Counted from the first letter of the stretch, positions 1-11,002 are shown. The stretch: DNA of 64,000 bases from Echinostoma caproni (GCA_900618425.1 UZAN01039518.1:58132-122131); one strand, 5' to 3'. Notes: a model not told the origin generated them from the letters alone. Numbers and translations are program-made.

Positions 1-1170
1 TATATGGAATGTGTCTACGGTACATGTTCTTCCGAATATTAATCTGGTATAGCTAGACAACCTGCGATGAGTATTGATAGTTAACTGTTCTTCGCCTACA
101 CTTAGCACTTCTTTTATCCCGTATGTTTACAAGCGGGGTATAGCTGAACGCAGTGGCTCTCCGTGGAGGAAATGAGTAGTAACTCAGCTTGTACCTTACA
201 CGTAGAAAATGGATCCCTTGACAAGATCCATTTTTTGCACATATCCGGATTGGTGGATATTGCCAGTAAAACACTTCCTCATTCGGTATTACGACCCGAA
301 ACATCCTCGTATGTACTTTAAGGAACTATTTTAGGATAAACAAACTGTTGATTGGATAATTGTCAACTCAGAAAGGTGGACATTCAAGCGGATACTCCAT
401 GGTGCTTTTTAGCATTAGTACATGTGTGACTGGAAATAAATCCTTACAACATAAAACCGCCCTAACGCTTTTTAATATTTCGCATATCCCTTACTGGTCA
501 TCGACATCTCCATTTGGTTTTTTACCAGCAGTATTAAAATTATATTTTTCGCTGCAGCAGATATGAACTAAAATTTACCTTTGTAAGCTGTAATTTTGAA
601 AACACAACGATGTCGGTACAGGTGAGAATAAACTGGCGCTTCGGTTTCCTAACTTGCATCCAACAATTGTTCAATGTGGAATGCCAACGAAAATGTTGAC
701 GGAACATCTCTTATTAGAATGTTAGATTAAGTGTAAAACCCGAAACAACCTTTCGGATAACATGTGGGGGACCTAATCCTTGTCTACTGGAGTTTCCCGC
801 TGAGTTTTAATGTAATCTGTGCAAAAGATTGAAACTTGTGATTAGTTTTGTTCTAATGTGATAGGACTGACGGTCTCTGCCACTTGCGCACTGGCCTTGG
901 TTGACTGCAATTGTTCATGTAACCCCTGATCCTCTTTCCGCTTTATTCATTTTTGATCGATGCACTTGACGTGCTCATTTACTCGATGCACTGTCCTTCA
1001 TCTTTGCTATTTTTCAAGCTTGATGGGTTGTAGATGACAAGTGGTGTAGAATGTTGACGTTGGTGTTCATATGTCCTTTGAGTATGAGGTTCGTGCCTCG
1101 ACATCTTCGCACCATTTTGGTTCACTTCTGCCAGTACTTTGGATGCTCATTGTTGTGAATAAATAGACCT
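1..1170. other. Unassigned DNA upstream of PLE-A
   Basis: No open frame here has a recognisable domain; the longest are an 83-codon minus frame (53-304) and a 68-codon plus frame (360-566), both within chance expectation. No tRNA, rRNA or clear splice-flanked exon was seen. The last 100 bases may belong to the 5' part of the PLE that follows, but no conserved motif shows it. Confidence 0.4.
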
Positions 1171-1172
1171 TT

Positions 1173-1987
1173 GTGGTTATTGAATTTTTTTCTTCTGCAG
1201 TTCAGCACGCAATAATAAAAATAAGATGCATGCATGTGGGTTTTTCAGAGTTCCACTCAAGTTTTTTTGCTCTGATAAAATGTGAGTTGCTTTCACCGGG
1301 TTCGTATCAAGGGAACTGTGTTGCCCGCATTCTACCGACTACTGAACTACAGAGCGAAGAATTTGCTGTTAGCTTTGATGTGGTATTCTTGTACACGAGT
1401 ATTCCCATTATAAACAGATTAAATGTTTTACGTTCCACATTGATTTCTGAAGCATCTTTAACACAACGTTGTTTATTAACCCCAAATTAAATCATTATTG
1501 GTGTAGAACTATACCTCACTTCCACATATTTTATGTTCAAACACACATTGTACAAACAGACTGATGGTTTTGCGATGGGTTCTCCTGCTTCACCAATTAC
1601 CAACCGTTTTATGCACTTTAGAGAATCAGGAGCTCTCTGCCTTCCTCGGGTCTATATATCAGATACGTCGATGATACTTTGGCAGTCTTCAGGTCAGATC
1701 AAACGACAGATTTTCTTCATTGCCTGAAAAATCAGTGTAACTCGATAAGATTCTCGACAGAAACAGAGAATTCCGAGAGAGTCATCAACTTTCTAGATTT
1801 TTGTGTGAAAATCAGTGAATCTCATACACTTCAAACAGGCATTCATAGAAAACCAACCCACTCAGACAGATATTTGAATTTTGATTCTGCGCATTCGCAA
1901 TGCGTAAAACGTTCACTTATCTTGTCACTAGCAAACAGGGATGAAAACCTCTGCACCGAGGAGACAACACGAAGAGAAGAACTGTGA
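1173..1987 (+). pseudogene. PLE-A reverse transcriptase (frameshifted)
   Basis: Three successive frames carry PLE RT motifs in the right order. SFDVVFLYTSIPI at 1371-1409 contains the first catalytic Asp region. AMGSPASPI at 1572-1598 follows YKQTDGF and matches the Penelope (V/I)AMGSP block. YVDD at 1664-1675 is the catalytic box and is followed by NFLDFCVKI and HRKPTHSDRYL, which match the thumb-side blocks of PLE RTs. A stop near 1488 and a frame change between 1598 and 1664 break the protein, so no functional RT is made. The plus strand continues into the linker and endonuclease. The assignment to PLE rather than LINE rests on the combination of motif spacing and the downstream GIY-YIG domain. 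Confidence 0.85.
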
Positions 1988-2103
1988 CGCTTGAACCGGT
2001 TACTCCAGGACAACAACTACCCACAGCGGTTTGTACAACACGAGCTTGCCAAACCCAAAACAAACACGGAAAGTAGGGTCCAACTGACTGGCTGGCATCC
2101 ACT

Positions 2104-2600
2104 GGTATACCCTACAGATCGGGGACATCTGAGGCAATCAGAAATATCCTCGGTAGTTGCAACATCCGGGTTTTCTTCCGGATAGACAACACTTCAACAC
2201 AAGCTGTCCAAGGTTAAAGATCCAATTCAGATGCAGGAACAAAGCAATTGCATTTGCCAGATCAGTTGCAAGGTGTGCCCAGCAGAATATATTGGACAAA
2301 CATGCAGACAGCTTAGAGTGAGAATCCCGGAACATCGAAGAGAAGAAAAATTGAGACTAACTAATGCCACCCAGCTCAACAAACTCGAACGAGATTCTGC
2401 AATCGCACTTCATGCCAGTGTCGAGGGACACCATATCGACTATGGAAACACGAAAATTTCTCCGAGGTTTTCGAACAAACACCGAGTGCCTATACACCGG
2501 GGATTTGGCAATTGGTGCCCATCCTGGGTGTGTAAACCGAAACGAAGGGGAGGTGGTTTCGAGCACCTGGACAGCGTTAGTGTCACTTGCCAGCACTAAT
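2104..2600 (+). pseudogene. PLE-A linker and GIY-YIG endonuclease (frameshifted)
   Basis: The linker motif SGTSEAIRNIL is followed by a zinc-ligand-like CICQISCKVC and the endonuclease signature EYIGQTCRQLRVRIPEH (from 2285). This is the GIY-YIG nuclease of PLEs, which nicks the target to prime reverse transcription. Y2288, the IG of 2291-2296, and an Arg and His of the helix (RIPEH) are present. SAIALHASVEGHHIDY matches the later part of the domain. At about 2455 the reading frame changes, and the C-terminal block HPGCVNRNEG is read in another frame, so the gene is broken. Its position directly after the RT supports the call. Confidence 0.85.
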
Positions 2601-2684
2601 ACTGATTTGAACTCAGATAACCCCGATCCCACAGATAAACACTGCATAAACGGATGGGCCCAACGCCCGATCCGGATCGGTGAC

Positions 2685-2744
2685 ATTCACACAGACACTG
2701 ACACAGACTTACATACAAATGCACACACACACATACACACACCG
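2685..2744. repeat. CA-rich low-complexity tract
   Basis: Imperfect CA/ACAGAC repeats immediately after the PLE-A endonuclease. The tract probably belongs to the 3' untranslated part of that element. Confidence 0.7.
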
Positions 2745-2798
2745 TGCGTGCGAATTACGTTGGCACACTATTCCTGACTCACTCGATTGAAAAATCCC

Positions 2799-2836
2799 CT
2801 TGATAGAGGTCACTCACGGTAGCCAAAACGTTGGCT
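2799..2836 (+). ncRNA. Possible degenerate hammerhead at PLE-A 3' end
   Basis: The order CTTGATAGA, then a GG...GCC pairing segment, then AAAACGTTGGC resembles CUGAUGA - stem II - GAAA-CG with insertions and G-to-A change. PLEs are known to carry hammerhead motifs in their terminal repeats, which makes the position sensible. Pairing is poor and the core is damaged, so activity is unlikely. Confidence 0.25.
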
Positions 2837-2859
2837 TACTTTCACCTGTACCGACATCA

Positions 2860-3600
2860 CTGTTTTCAAAACTATAACTTATGCAGAACTGCGTATATTC
2901 AAATACCCAAATGCTCACGATGGTTTCCATCTTCATCCGTGCAAATCACACGACATAAGGAATACAATGATCAAAAATGCTATTTTCTCAGTCGCTCAGA
3001 GGATGCGATTATGAGAAAGGGCACTACGGAATAGAGGTGGAGCGTGAGGAGTAATGGATATTGTAAGCGATAGCTGAAGTGATTAGTGCGTGGTAAGGCC
3101 TTAGCTATGACATTTCAGCACCAGTCACATTAAAGAACATCAGGAGTCGCTTTTATGACCGACCTCTTGCACGTCAATGCAGTTTTGACTGCCGACAAAC
3201 TCAGTGTTATTTTGATGGATTTCGTTCAATTCAGCTTCTCGTCCTCTGAAAGATCTGTGGTCAGGATCTGGCATTTCCCAGGTAATGAACAACATTAGTA
3301 AAATTTGGCAGGCTTTCTTCATCATTGATTGAATAGTTTTTAGTACTGGAAGAAATTCCGGGTAGGACCATCACATCCCACAATTGTAGAAAATCCTAAA
3401 TAGTTTTTTCCGTTCGTAGTTTGCGTTTCGAATTGATCTGACATTCATAAGTTTGTATCATTTTCGGTTTAGTAATTTTCACTGGCTGACATTTGTCAGG
3501 CAAAAAGGTGATATCTGCATCAGCTGCATCAGCTGCTTTCATGGCTTTCTGATTATTTAACTGAAACAACCCAGTGCACAAAGCTGGGAAGGAATACCTC
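2860..3600. other. Unassigned DNA between PLE-A and LINE-1
   Basis: Only short frames of 60-70 codons on both strands; none has a recognisable motif. The right end may contain LINE RT sequence too decayed to recognise. Confidence 0.35.
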
Positions 3601-3605
3601 AAGTC

Positions 3606-4423
3606 CTCTATTCAATAATTCTGGTGTGCTTCCAGGTGCTGTCCTCTCTACGTATCTTTTCTCTGCTTTCATTAGTGATCTTTCAGTCCCACAGCCTGCT
3701 CATATCCATAAGTATGCTGACGATGTCGCCTTATGTCAGACCGTTTCTTCTTGTTCGGAGTTTTCTTCCCTCACTGAAAATCTGACCCGAATCGAACGGT
3801 TTTCAAACCAGTCTGGCCTTAATCTCAACACATCCAAGTGCTTGGAGTGCCTTTTTAGTTCTTCCCGCTTTACATTCCCGTCAGACTCTGTAACATTTAA
3901 TGGTAACCTTTAGTCTAGAGTGACCTCAGCCAAATATCTGGGTGTTACTATCGATAATAATCTTCGGTGGTCGACACACATTCGGAACTCTATGGGAAAA
4001 CTTCGGCGCCTCTCCTTTCAGCTCCGAAAGCTCAGACAATTTCGCACTCCCCAACAAGTTTAGTTCTCTTTTGGTAAACAATGCGTTCTCCCTATTTTAC
4101 TTTACTGCTCCCATACAGTGTTTCCCGGTCTATTGAATCGAGACTTTAAAACTATGCGTGGTGGATTATTGATAATAAGCCGTGCATCTTTAATTTCTGC
4201 CGAGTCATCAATTACAGAACTTATTAATGGTCATACGAAGTCTTGCATGACCTTTGCCAATAAGATTCCAAACGACCCCACCCATCCTTTGCATTTTGAC
4301 TTATCTTCTTGTCGTTCCCACTCGATCAATCGTTCTTCCTATCTGTACCTACCCTCCCGAATAAACATTTATAAAAACTCCACCGCACCGTATCTGGCTC
4401 GCATCTTGACTAACAAGGAATGA
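3606..4423 (+). pseudogene. CR1-like LINE reverse transcriptase, 3' half
   Basis: The RT block SGVLPGAVLST is followed by the catalytic YADD at 3713-3724. AKYLGVTIDNNLRWSTHI lies at 3929-3980 with an in-frame TAG just before it (3911-3913). A further frame reaches the C-terminal LINE segment (NDPTHPLHFDLSSCRSHS, 4268-4323) and ends ILTNKE-stop at 4421-4423. This is the RT of a non-LTR retrotransposon of the CR1 group, judged by the YLGV block and the C-terminal pattern. The endonuclease domain and the first RT blocks are absent, so the copy is 5'-truncated. At least one stop and frameshifts make it non-functional. Clade placement is tentative. Confidence 0.85.
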
Positions 4424-4593
4424 GTCACAAATGAATTACGTCAATATTTAATTGGATGAATGAAACTTTAGAGACATTTATTTTTTTACACAGCACTCTA
4501 TTGAATTTGTTTATACTTCCATATTTTCTCCGGTGTGACGACCAATGTACAATTTTTAACTGAAATGTAAGCATATCTCAGCTTGCAAAATTT
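4424..4593 (+). repeat. LINE 3' UTR with terminal stem-loop
   Basis: AT-rich untranslated region after the LINE stop codon. It ends in a stem-loop, GTAAGC (4567-4572) pairing with GCTTGC (4581-4586), followed by a short tandem-repeat tail. The same arrangement recurs at 5372-5391 and, on the other strand, at 52900-52916. LINE RTs of several clades recognise a 3' RNA hairpin; that role here is inferred. Confidence 0.75.
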
Positions 4594-4647
4594 ATACAAA
4601 TACAAATACAAATACAAATACAAATGCAAATACAAATACAAATACAA
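4594..4647 (+). repeat. (TACAAA)n LINE tail
   Basis: About nine copies of a hexamer with one variant unit (TGCAAA). It directly follows the LINE terminal stem-loop, as expected of the microsatellite tails of CR1-type elements. Confidence 0.9.
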
Positions 4648-4649
4648 CT

Positions 4650-5030
4650 CAATAAACAGGCACATCTAATTGGATCACATTTACACACCAACAGAACTCA
4701 AGATCAAATGACGCAACAAAAGTGGTCACACCGTGACCTGAGGACGAACCGAAACGGCAATCATTTCGAAGGGACAACCACCTGCGCTACCAAACTTATG
4801 CCCATGTTTAAAGGCGAACCGAGTCGAACACAAGGAGAACAAGAGACAAAAATGGTCGGGGGAGGAGAACACATATATAAATGAACGGAGACAAGCCGAA
4901 GACTGCCACTTCACTAGCTCTGATGATGTCACCTCGGCTGGTGACGAAATGTTTGCAAACAAAGTGCCAAGCTTGAAGAACAGGCGAAATAGATTTCAGT
5001 TCACCCGAGCTACGAAAACCAATTTTCAAT
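4650..5030 (+). repeat. Interspersed repeat R1, copy 1
   Basis: This segment recurs at 9225-9483 (minus) and 10055-10330 (plus). Shared landmarks include AACTCAAGATCAAATGA near the start, GTGGTCAC...GTGACC, GAACGGA...CACTTCACTAG/CACCCCACAAG, and the terminal TGGTGACGAAATGTTTGC. It contains no coding motif; the minus-strand open frames over it are shadows. The end carries a hammerhead-like core. It could be a short non-autonomous element or the terminal repeat of an unseen PLE. Confidence 0.75.
4912..4975 (+). ncRNA. Hammerhead-like ribozyme core in R1
   Basis: CTGATGA (4920-4926), then a perfect six-pair stem II GTCACC (4928-4933) / GGTGAC (4940-4945), then GAAA (4946-4949), then a hairpin TGTTT-GC-AAACA (4950-4961). 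This order is that of a type I hammerhead. Two departures argue against full activity: an extra U at 4927 between the core and stem II, and A instead of U at the position pairing with the last A of GAAA. Stem I is weak (CACT 4912-4915 with AGTG). It is either a decayed ribozyme or a derived structure of a mobile element. Confidence 0.45.
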
Positions 5031-5032
5031 GA

Positions 5033-5405
5033 TTTATCAATCACAGAACTTAATAATACTCATATCAAGTGATGTGTGACCTTTGCCAATAAGATTCTAA
5101 ACGACCTTATCTTCTTGTCGCCCCCAGTCGATCACTCGTTCCTCTTATCAATATTTACACGCTCGAATAAACATGTATGAAACTCCATTGTACCGTATCC
5201 GGCTGGAATCTTGACGAACAAGGAACGAGTTATAAATAAATTACGTCAATATTTAATTGGATGAATGAAACTTTAGAGACATTTATTTTTTTACACAGCA
5301 CTCTATTGAATTTGTTTATACTTCCATATTTTCTCCGGTGTGACGACCAATGTACAATTTTTAACTGAAATGTAAGCATATCTCAGCTTGCAAAAGTTAT
5401 ACAAA
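5033..5405 (+). mobile_element. Second CR1-like LINE 3' end
   Basis: 5033-5230 is a diverged copy of 4207-4425: the ITELNNTHIK and CVTFANKILND blocks are still readable, with stops and deletions. From 5239 to 5395 it matches 4434-4590 without a visible difference. The terminal stem-loop (5372-5377 / 5386-5391) and a degenerate ACAAA/ACAGA tail are present. The abrupt switch from diverged to identical sequence is unusual. Confidence 0.8.
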
Positions 5406-7430
5406 AACAGAAATACAGATACAAAATTTAATCGTTAGCACGATTTCGCTCAGCAAGCTCTTTTGGGTGTTCTCATTTGACATGTTGGATTACCGGCCCC
5501 TAACAATAATGTGCACTGGCTTTGGGATGAAAATAGGCGCGTATTGGACGATAGCTGGGTTGGGTGGAAACAAAACGCGGAATTTTTCTGCAAGATTTCT
5601 TATTATTTTCAATACATGAAAACATCAAATGAGTTCATCCTTGATAGAATTGGACGGAATGAAGAACGCAATCGGAGAGCATAGATGTGTGGCTAAAATA
5701 CCCCTCTGGTTTTTGGCATACACCATGTATCGCCAAAGCTTTTTACGCCTGTAGAGCAGTGACAAAGTTTCTTTGTATGCTTCCTCAAGATCCATCAGCT
5801 TTGTTCCTCCATGTCACTTGCGAGAAGTTAGGGAAAACTACAGACAGTCAACTTCTACAATCAAAGTAGTTAGGACTACTGGGGTATGAGTAGAAATTTA
5901 GCACTGTGTCATTCGTAGATAGCATCGTTCCCATCACCCGGGGTTTTGCCATCTTCAGGAATTGCGGCTGTTCAAAAATTTGTCCTTTTTTAAATTCAAA
6001 CAAATAACAAGAGTGATTAATGGACGAATTATATTAATTCATCCAACTTTGCAAAGTGTCTGTGCGTCTAAGCCATTTCGCTCACCGGATTACAGACCGA
6101 TTACGAGTTTACACACAACAAATACACAATTTACAGATCACAGCGTGTTACTATTTCTTTACTTGGCTGAAACACAACATTTGGTGTTTCAGACGGCTTA
6201 TTTGCACGTAGTAATATGTGGTCTATAATAAGTAAGTTAAATACGCAAGAAGCCAAGAATGTACCTATCTAACATTTCGGTTCGGGCGATCTTAGCAGCC
6301 ATGCTAACTCGTATCAATTCAGACAAGGAAACCGTTAAGTAGATTCGAAACCTCGACGCCATTGTTTTCACATCGGATATTGGATCATACGAATACATAT
6401 TTGCAATAGTCTGTAATCCAATACTGTCGTGTTTTAATGCGTGTTCGATTCTTCAATGAATGATTTTGCTAAATGAGGCTGTACATGCAGTTTCTTATTC
6501 AAAATGACTCAAAAGGTTCCACTGGAAATCTAGCATTATCCAATATCCGGTAATTACGTATGATATGTGTGTGCACTTCTGATACAGTTTTCTATTTGAA
6601 TACACATGTATTTGTATGCGCAATCAAAATGTAGTTCGTCACTGAAAAGCCTTGGAAGCCCTGCACGATTTGTGGGGAATCAGTAGCCTTACGCATTTCC
6701 ACCGACTCACTTGTGATTCAATCCTGCGCATGGTGAACCGACGAGTCAACCACACAGGCTAATCAGGTAAGATCCCAACATGTCAAATCTGCATGAGATA
6801 GCCTTTATACGTCACTGTCTTGGAAATTAACGGAACTTACTATTGCATACCTGCCTGTGGTTTAAGTGCGCATGTTCTACCAACCTGCGCATCGGTAATT
6901 TGCTTGTTTCGGAGATGTGTTTGAATAATATCTATTTAGATCGATGAATATCACGCACCTGTCCAATACCGACATGTGCCCCATCATGATTGGCTGTTAG
7001 TTCCATTGCGGCTTTGTTGATCCTACGCTCGATGCGATTAATTTTGAATGAGTCATAATAAACCTATTATACTCTGTGTACGGTTTTTCTACTTTGCTAG
7101 TGGGCTACGTGTCCGAGACTACACTGTTTGAAATACAAACGTAACACTTAGCAGACAGCGATAAGTATCCAATGCGTGATTTCGCAGTAAGTTCCCTTGT
7201 AATACCGAACCGAAAGTAACCACTTATTTGTAGATATTGAATGGTTTATACGAAACCGTTCTAGAAGTAATCCAACATTTGTCAGATTATGAAACCATCG
7301 TGACCAGGTTCCAATCGCAGCAGACTGAGTAAATATACTCTGTTAATGATTCCTGACACGCAACGTGAAACAGCTACACAGTTCAGATGCGATGGAAATA
7401 TTTGTGATAATCGACAAAGAGCACTAGATA
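5406..7430. other. Unassigned DNA
   Basis: Short frames only (for example 60 codons at 5687-5869 and 88 codons at 5962-6228), with no domain, and no convincing splice-flanked exon. A weak B-box-like GATTCAATCC occurs near 6715, but no A box is evident. Confidence 0.35.
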
Positions 7431-7439
7431 GCTAATTCG

Positions 7440-7440
7440 N
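7440..7440. other. Single-N contig join
   Basis: The N is flanked on both sides by CTAATTCG, which suggests that two contig ends overlapped by eight bases and were joined with a placeholder. Confidence 0.7.
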
Positions 7441-7560
7441 CTAATTCGTCCTGTTTGAGACGCGTTAGCAGTGGGTACATTTTTGTGTCCCTAGCAGGAC
7501 TCAAACCGCGAACATATGGGTCGGGACTTCAAACCGTTACCCCTGAGCTACACAGTTCTT
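7441..7560 (-). mobile_element. tRNA-derived SINE with hammerhead, copy 1
   Basis: On the minus strand a tRNA-like head has an A box (TAGCTCAGGGG, 7550-7540) and a B box (GGTTTGAGTCC, about 7507-7497). About 30 nt on come CTAACGC (7468-7462), GTCT / GGAC stem II (7461-7458 / 7451-7448) and GAATT. This is the Smalpha layout: a Pol III promoter followed by a hammerhead. Core changes (G5 to A, A9 to C, GAAA to GAAT) make cleavage improbable. CACT before the core and AGTG beyond the single N at 7440 could form part of stem I. Confidence 0.65.
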
Positions 7561-9224
7561 CCAAAGTTTTCAGTAGTAAACCACACATTCAATCTGCATG
7601 ATGAAAGCAATTTCGCGAAGAAATGAAATACCCCGATTTAGTTCACATAGATGTCTTTTCCAGTTGCTCACGGTCACTGGTTCCGGTTTCCATCAGTGTC
7701 ATTTTCTCTATCTCTTCAAAAGTATCCCTGTCTTGTTCTATTCGGTCAGTACATTATCGCCACCGTGATTCCAATACAAGACATGGGTACTTGGAGTGAA
7801 ATTATATGTGCTGTTTTTTTTCTCATCCATAATTAATATCTTTTCCTCCGGCAAACTGTTTTCTTCTGTGTCAATTTTCCACTCCGAAAACAGGGCACGA
7901 TTAGTAGCTAAGTGTTGCCGCAAGCTTGAAAGAAGCTTCTTCGGCTGGTGGAATTTTTGCGGTAATGTTTACTGGGTTTTCATTGTTCAAGATTGGTGAT
8001 TGTTATACCGACACTTATTGTTCGGATAAACGCGTGTTCTGGCAGTGTTCGGCTTGCTATTCCACATATACCACATTCCTGTTTGTGACACAAATAATAT
8101 TCAATTGTTTGTACCGTCTAAATGAAAGTGCTCACGTGATTGTCGTGGTATGCATTATTTACAAGTAGTTTCGAACAATCGTTCCGATACCACAATATCA
8201 CGATTTGGAGTGTCTCGTTCATGCTATCTTGTGGGACACGTAACAGTTGCTGATAGAGCTCCATGCTGAGAAATATGAAATACTAGTTAGGGTTTCAAAC
8301 CCGTTTTATTCAGGTCATTCAGTTTGTGTATAATCACACAAAGACTACTACAGTTCTCTGTTGCCTTCGTGCTCAACTTTTGCTTTAAATACGTGAATGA
8401 TGTAATACTTAGCGCGCTCTACTCAAACTCTTCATCCCATGGGACTATGCGTGTTAAATAGTTGATAATTACCGATTGATCGTTACATTGGAATCCAATA
8501 CAAACCCCCAGGATATCATTTTATCCTTTGTGAGTGACTTCAGTTATGCGATTATGTGAAATCCCTACACCTTTTGTTGTTTTTCTGTAGTGGTCCGATG
8601 AACCACCAACCTTTCATTATGTGTGTCGAAGACATCTTCGATCAAAACCTCTCGTAACCTGTTCACGTGGTAAATGCATTCCAGAAGGTTTACGAAGCTT
8701 CATTTTCATTCATTGCTCTTCAAATTGTTTTAGTCCCCATTCATCTAACAAAACTTTTATTTCGGTCAGTGGGTTTACCTCGTTGGACTTATGAGTATTG
8801 TTTTATTTTCTTTTGGTGGATTCAATAAATACACTGAACTATTCTCCAGATTGTTTAATTTTTACTTTCATCTACAACCGTGTAACTGATGAGAATGCTG
8901 CATGTTGCAGTTTAACATTCCGAAGCCCGTAAAATATCTCCTCTGAGATTGCATTTCACAGTTCTCATCTCGTGCATGCGGATCTCTTCTCGCTGCATGC
9001 TCTATTATCCACACTCTGAGGAATACAAAAGTTCAATTGTCCACTGTTTGACTGGATCCATCAGTCGGATGTGAGCACATTGTTTTGGCAAACAGATTAT
9101 TACCAACCTTGTAATTTATACTATTTTTCTAGTCTTATTTTCTTTTACTAGTTTTTCTTATTATATTACATCTTATTTGATTTATAATGATCACTGATCA
9201 AGTATTGAACGCCAAATGTGGTAA
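7561..9224. other. Unassigned DNA
   Basis: Short plus and minus frames of 60-80 codons without motifs. Pyrimidine-rich and AT-rich tracts occur, but no supported gene or repeat was recognised. Confidence 0.35.
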
Positions 9225-9483
9225 CTTATTTGTAAATGTTTGTTCACCAGCCAAAGTGAAATCTTTAGTGCCTGTGTAGTGATGGTGTTCTACTTCTTTC
9301 CGTTCGTCTATATAGGATTTTATTCAGCAAAATTCCCGTCCCACGTCCCCGCGTTTATCGGCCTAGTTTGGACTAGCACTGGAGGGATATTGTGTTTGGG
9401 TCTCCGTCCGGATTCAAATTCTCAGGTTTATTCTCGGATCACGACGTGACCTCTTTAGTTGTATCATTTGATCCTTGAGTTTC
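9225..9483 (-). repeat. Interspersed repeat R1, copy 2
   Basis: The reverse complement aligns with 4680-4965, beginning ACTCAAGGATCAAATGAT and passing GAGGTCACGTCGTGATCC, GACGAACGG and CACTACACAGGCACT. It ends at TTGGCTGGTGAACAAACATT, where the hammerhead-like core is degraded. The 69-codon plus-strand frame over it is a shadow also seen, antisense, over the other two copies. Confidence 0.7.
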
Positions 9484-10054
9484 ATTAACGTGGGCATCTG
9501 ATGGAGTTCAATTCACTTGTATAGTACGTTGATCGAAAAGTGCCACTCCTCAAATGATTCTCTGGTTTGTTTTGAGGGTCAGTGATTCTCGCTGAATCGA
9601 AGTCAACTTCATTGAGTGGAATGTTCGAGAGTGGGTCATGCTTCCTAACCGTCAGTCGTAATCTAGGAATACTTATCGACAATTTTTCCATTCTATTCAA
9701 TATAATTTGCAGTTAATTCTATAACTAGCCTTGATCTTGTTTTTTCATTGTTTTCTTATTTGGTTTTGAAAAGTTTCTTCATACGAACGCGGTCTTTTTG
9801 TGGGTTGACATGAATTCAGTATGGTCTGAGCTGTGTTGCAGTCGTTCTCAAAACTTCTTTGATAAACTGTAAACTTTTCGTTCCATCCGTTGTTTGTTAC
9901 ATTATTTGGGTTATACTTTGTTTCATCAATTTATTATTACAACCCGATAATAGTCAGTAACATGAAGATATATGTTTCTTCCGCTTCTCTGAGTGTATAT
10001 GGACCCTTCTGATACAAGAACTTTTGTGTCTTTGCGCATGATTTCTTTTGAAGT
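9484..10054. other. Unassigned DNA between R1 copies
   Basis: Nothing recognised. One 71-codon minus frame (9485-9700) has no known motif. Confidence 0.35.
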
Positions 10055-10330
10055 AGAAAATGACGCAATAAAAGTGATTGCGCCGTGATCCTAAAACGGA
10101 ATAAGAAGACCGTAATACAGACGAAAGTGCGCCTCCTCTTTCTGTTGGTTTAACAGTGAATCAGGGTGAAAACAACTACAAATCAGGGACAGAAATTTTA
10201 GCGAAGAAAAAGCTATATCAGTGAACGGATAGAAGCAGAACACCGCCACCCCACAAGCACTAAAAATATCATCTCGTCTGGTGATGAGATATTTGCGCAA
10301 GAAGTATCAAGCTCGGGAACTGAAGGCAAG
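10055..10330 (+). repeat. Interspersed repeat R1, copy 3
   Basis: Aligns with copy 1 from AAATGACGCAATAAAAGTG through GTGAACGGATAGAAGCAGAA to TCTGGTGATGAGATATTTGC and AAGCTCGGGAACTGAA. The hammerhead-like part is decayed (CTAAAAATATCATC for CTGATGATGTCACC). Confidence 0.7.
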
Positions 10331-11000
10331 AATGTGATCGATGGTTGTACATAAAGCGATTAGTTGAGTTGCAAAAAATTCCATATTAGATTAACGCGGA
10401 TACGCACTGATTCGAAATCGGTAAGCGCTATAGATAGATAACGATCGGTTCTGCACAGTATACTCCGTCAGTCGGCATACACTGTCATCTTTATCCAACN
10501 TCGATGTTTTACTGTGCCATGGGCTGACAGTAAAACCTCCAATTATTGACTGAGGTAATCACGTCAAAACCAGTCATTTGTTTGAATACTTTTGAAACAC
10601 GGTCTTCCAGTTTTTCTGTTTGTGTTACATTGATCTCTCACCATTGGCACACGCGCGGGTCTGCGACATTTTGTATTTCGGAACCGAGTTGTTAAGAGTG
10701 ATTAGCGGATGAACTTGGGCCGAATGGAAATGTGGTCCGCATTTGTTTTCTCATTCAACGGGTCGAAAGGTGGTTCTAAAACGTGCATAAGAGAGAAGTG
10801 GTGAATTAACAAGTAGAACTTTCGATTGAATTCAAACAAACAAACAAATAGTACAAATTTTATTTACTTCACACTGCAACCGCGTTCAAGCACAACATTA
10901 GAGTCTCCCGGAAGTCCCGTGTTGCAACTCCTCGACCGCTTCGGGTCGATCCCAGCTCCATTCCTGAAAAAGGATCGTTTAATAACATGGACTAGTTTAA
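10331..11000. other. Unassigned DNA
   Basis: Nothing recognised except a single-base N at 10500 and a B-box-like GGGTCGATCCC near 10945 with no clear A box. Confidence 0.35.
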
Positions 11001-11002
11001 TT

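Larger units (their letters stand above)
1173..2836 (+). mobile_element. Penelope-like element, family A, decayed
   Basis: A nearly continuous but frame-broken PLE: reverse transcriptase (1173-1987), linker with the motif PYRSGTSEAIRNIL (2110-2151), and GIY-YIG endonuclease (2231-2600), in the order typical of GIY-YIG-bearing PLEs. These retroelements copy themselves by target-primed reverse transcription. The 5' part of the RT, including the usual LPKVHK-type motif, was not found, so the copy is 5'-truncated or decayed. A CA-rich tract (2685-2744) and a possible hammerhead remnant (2799-2836) mark the 3' end. The exact ends are inferred; no target-site duplication was identified. Confidence 0.85.

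Noticed and set aside
4726..5044. Minus-strand 78-codon frames with relatives at 9240 and 10091
   Set aside because: They recur only because the R1 repeat recurs; antisense to the element and without a motif.
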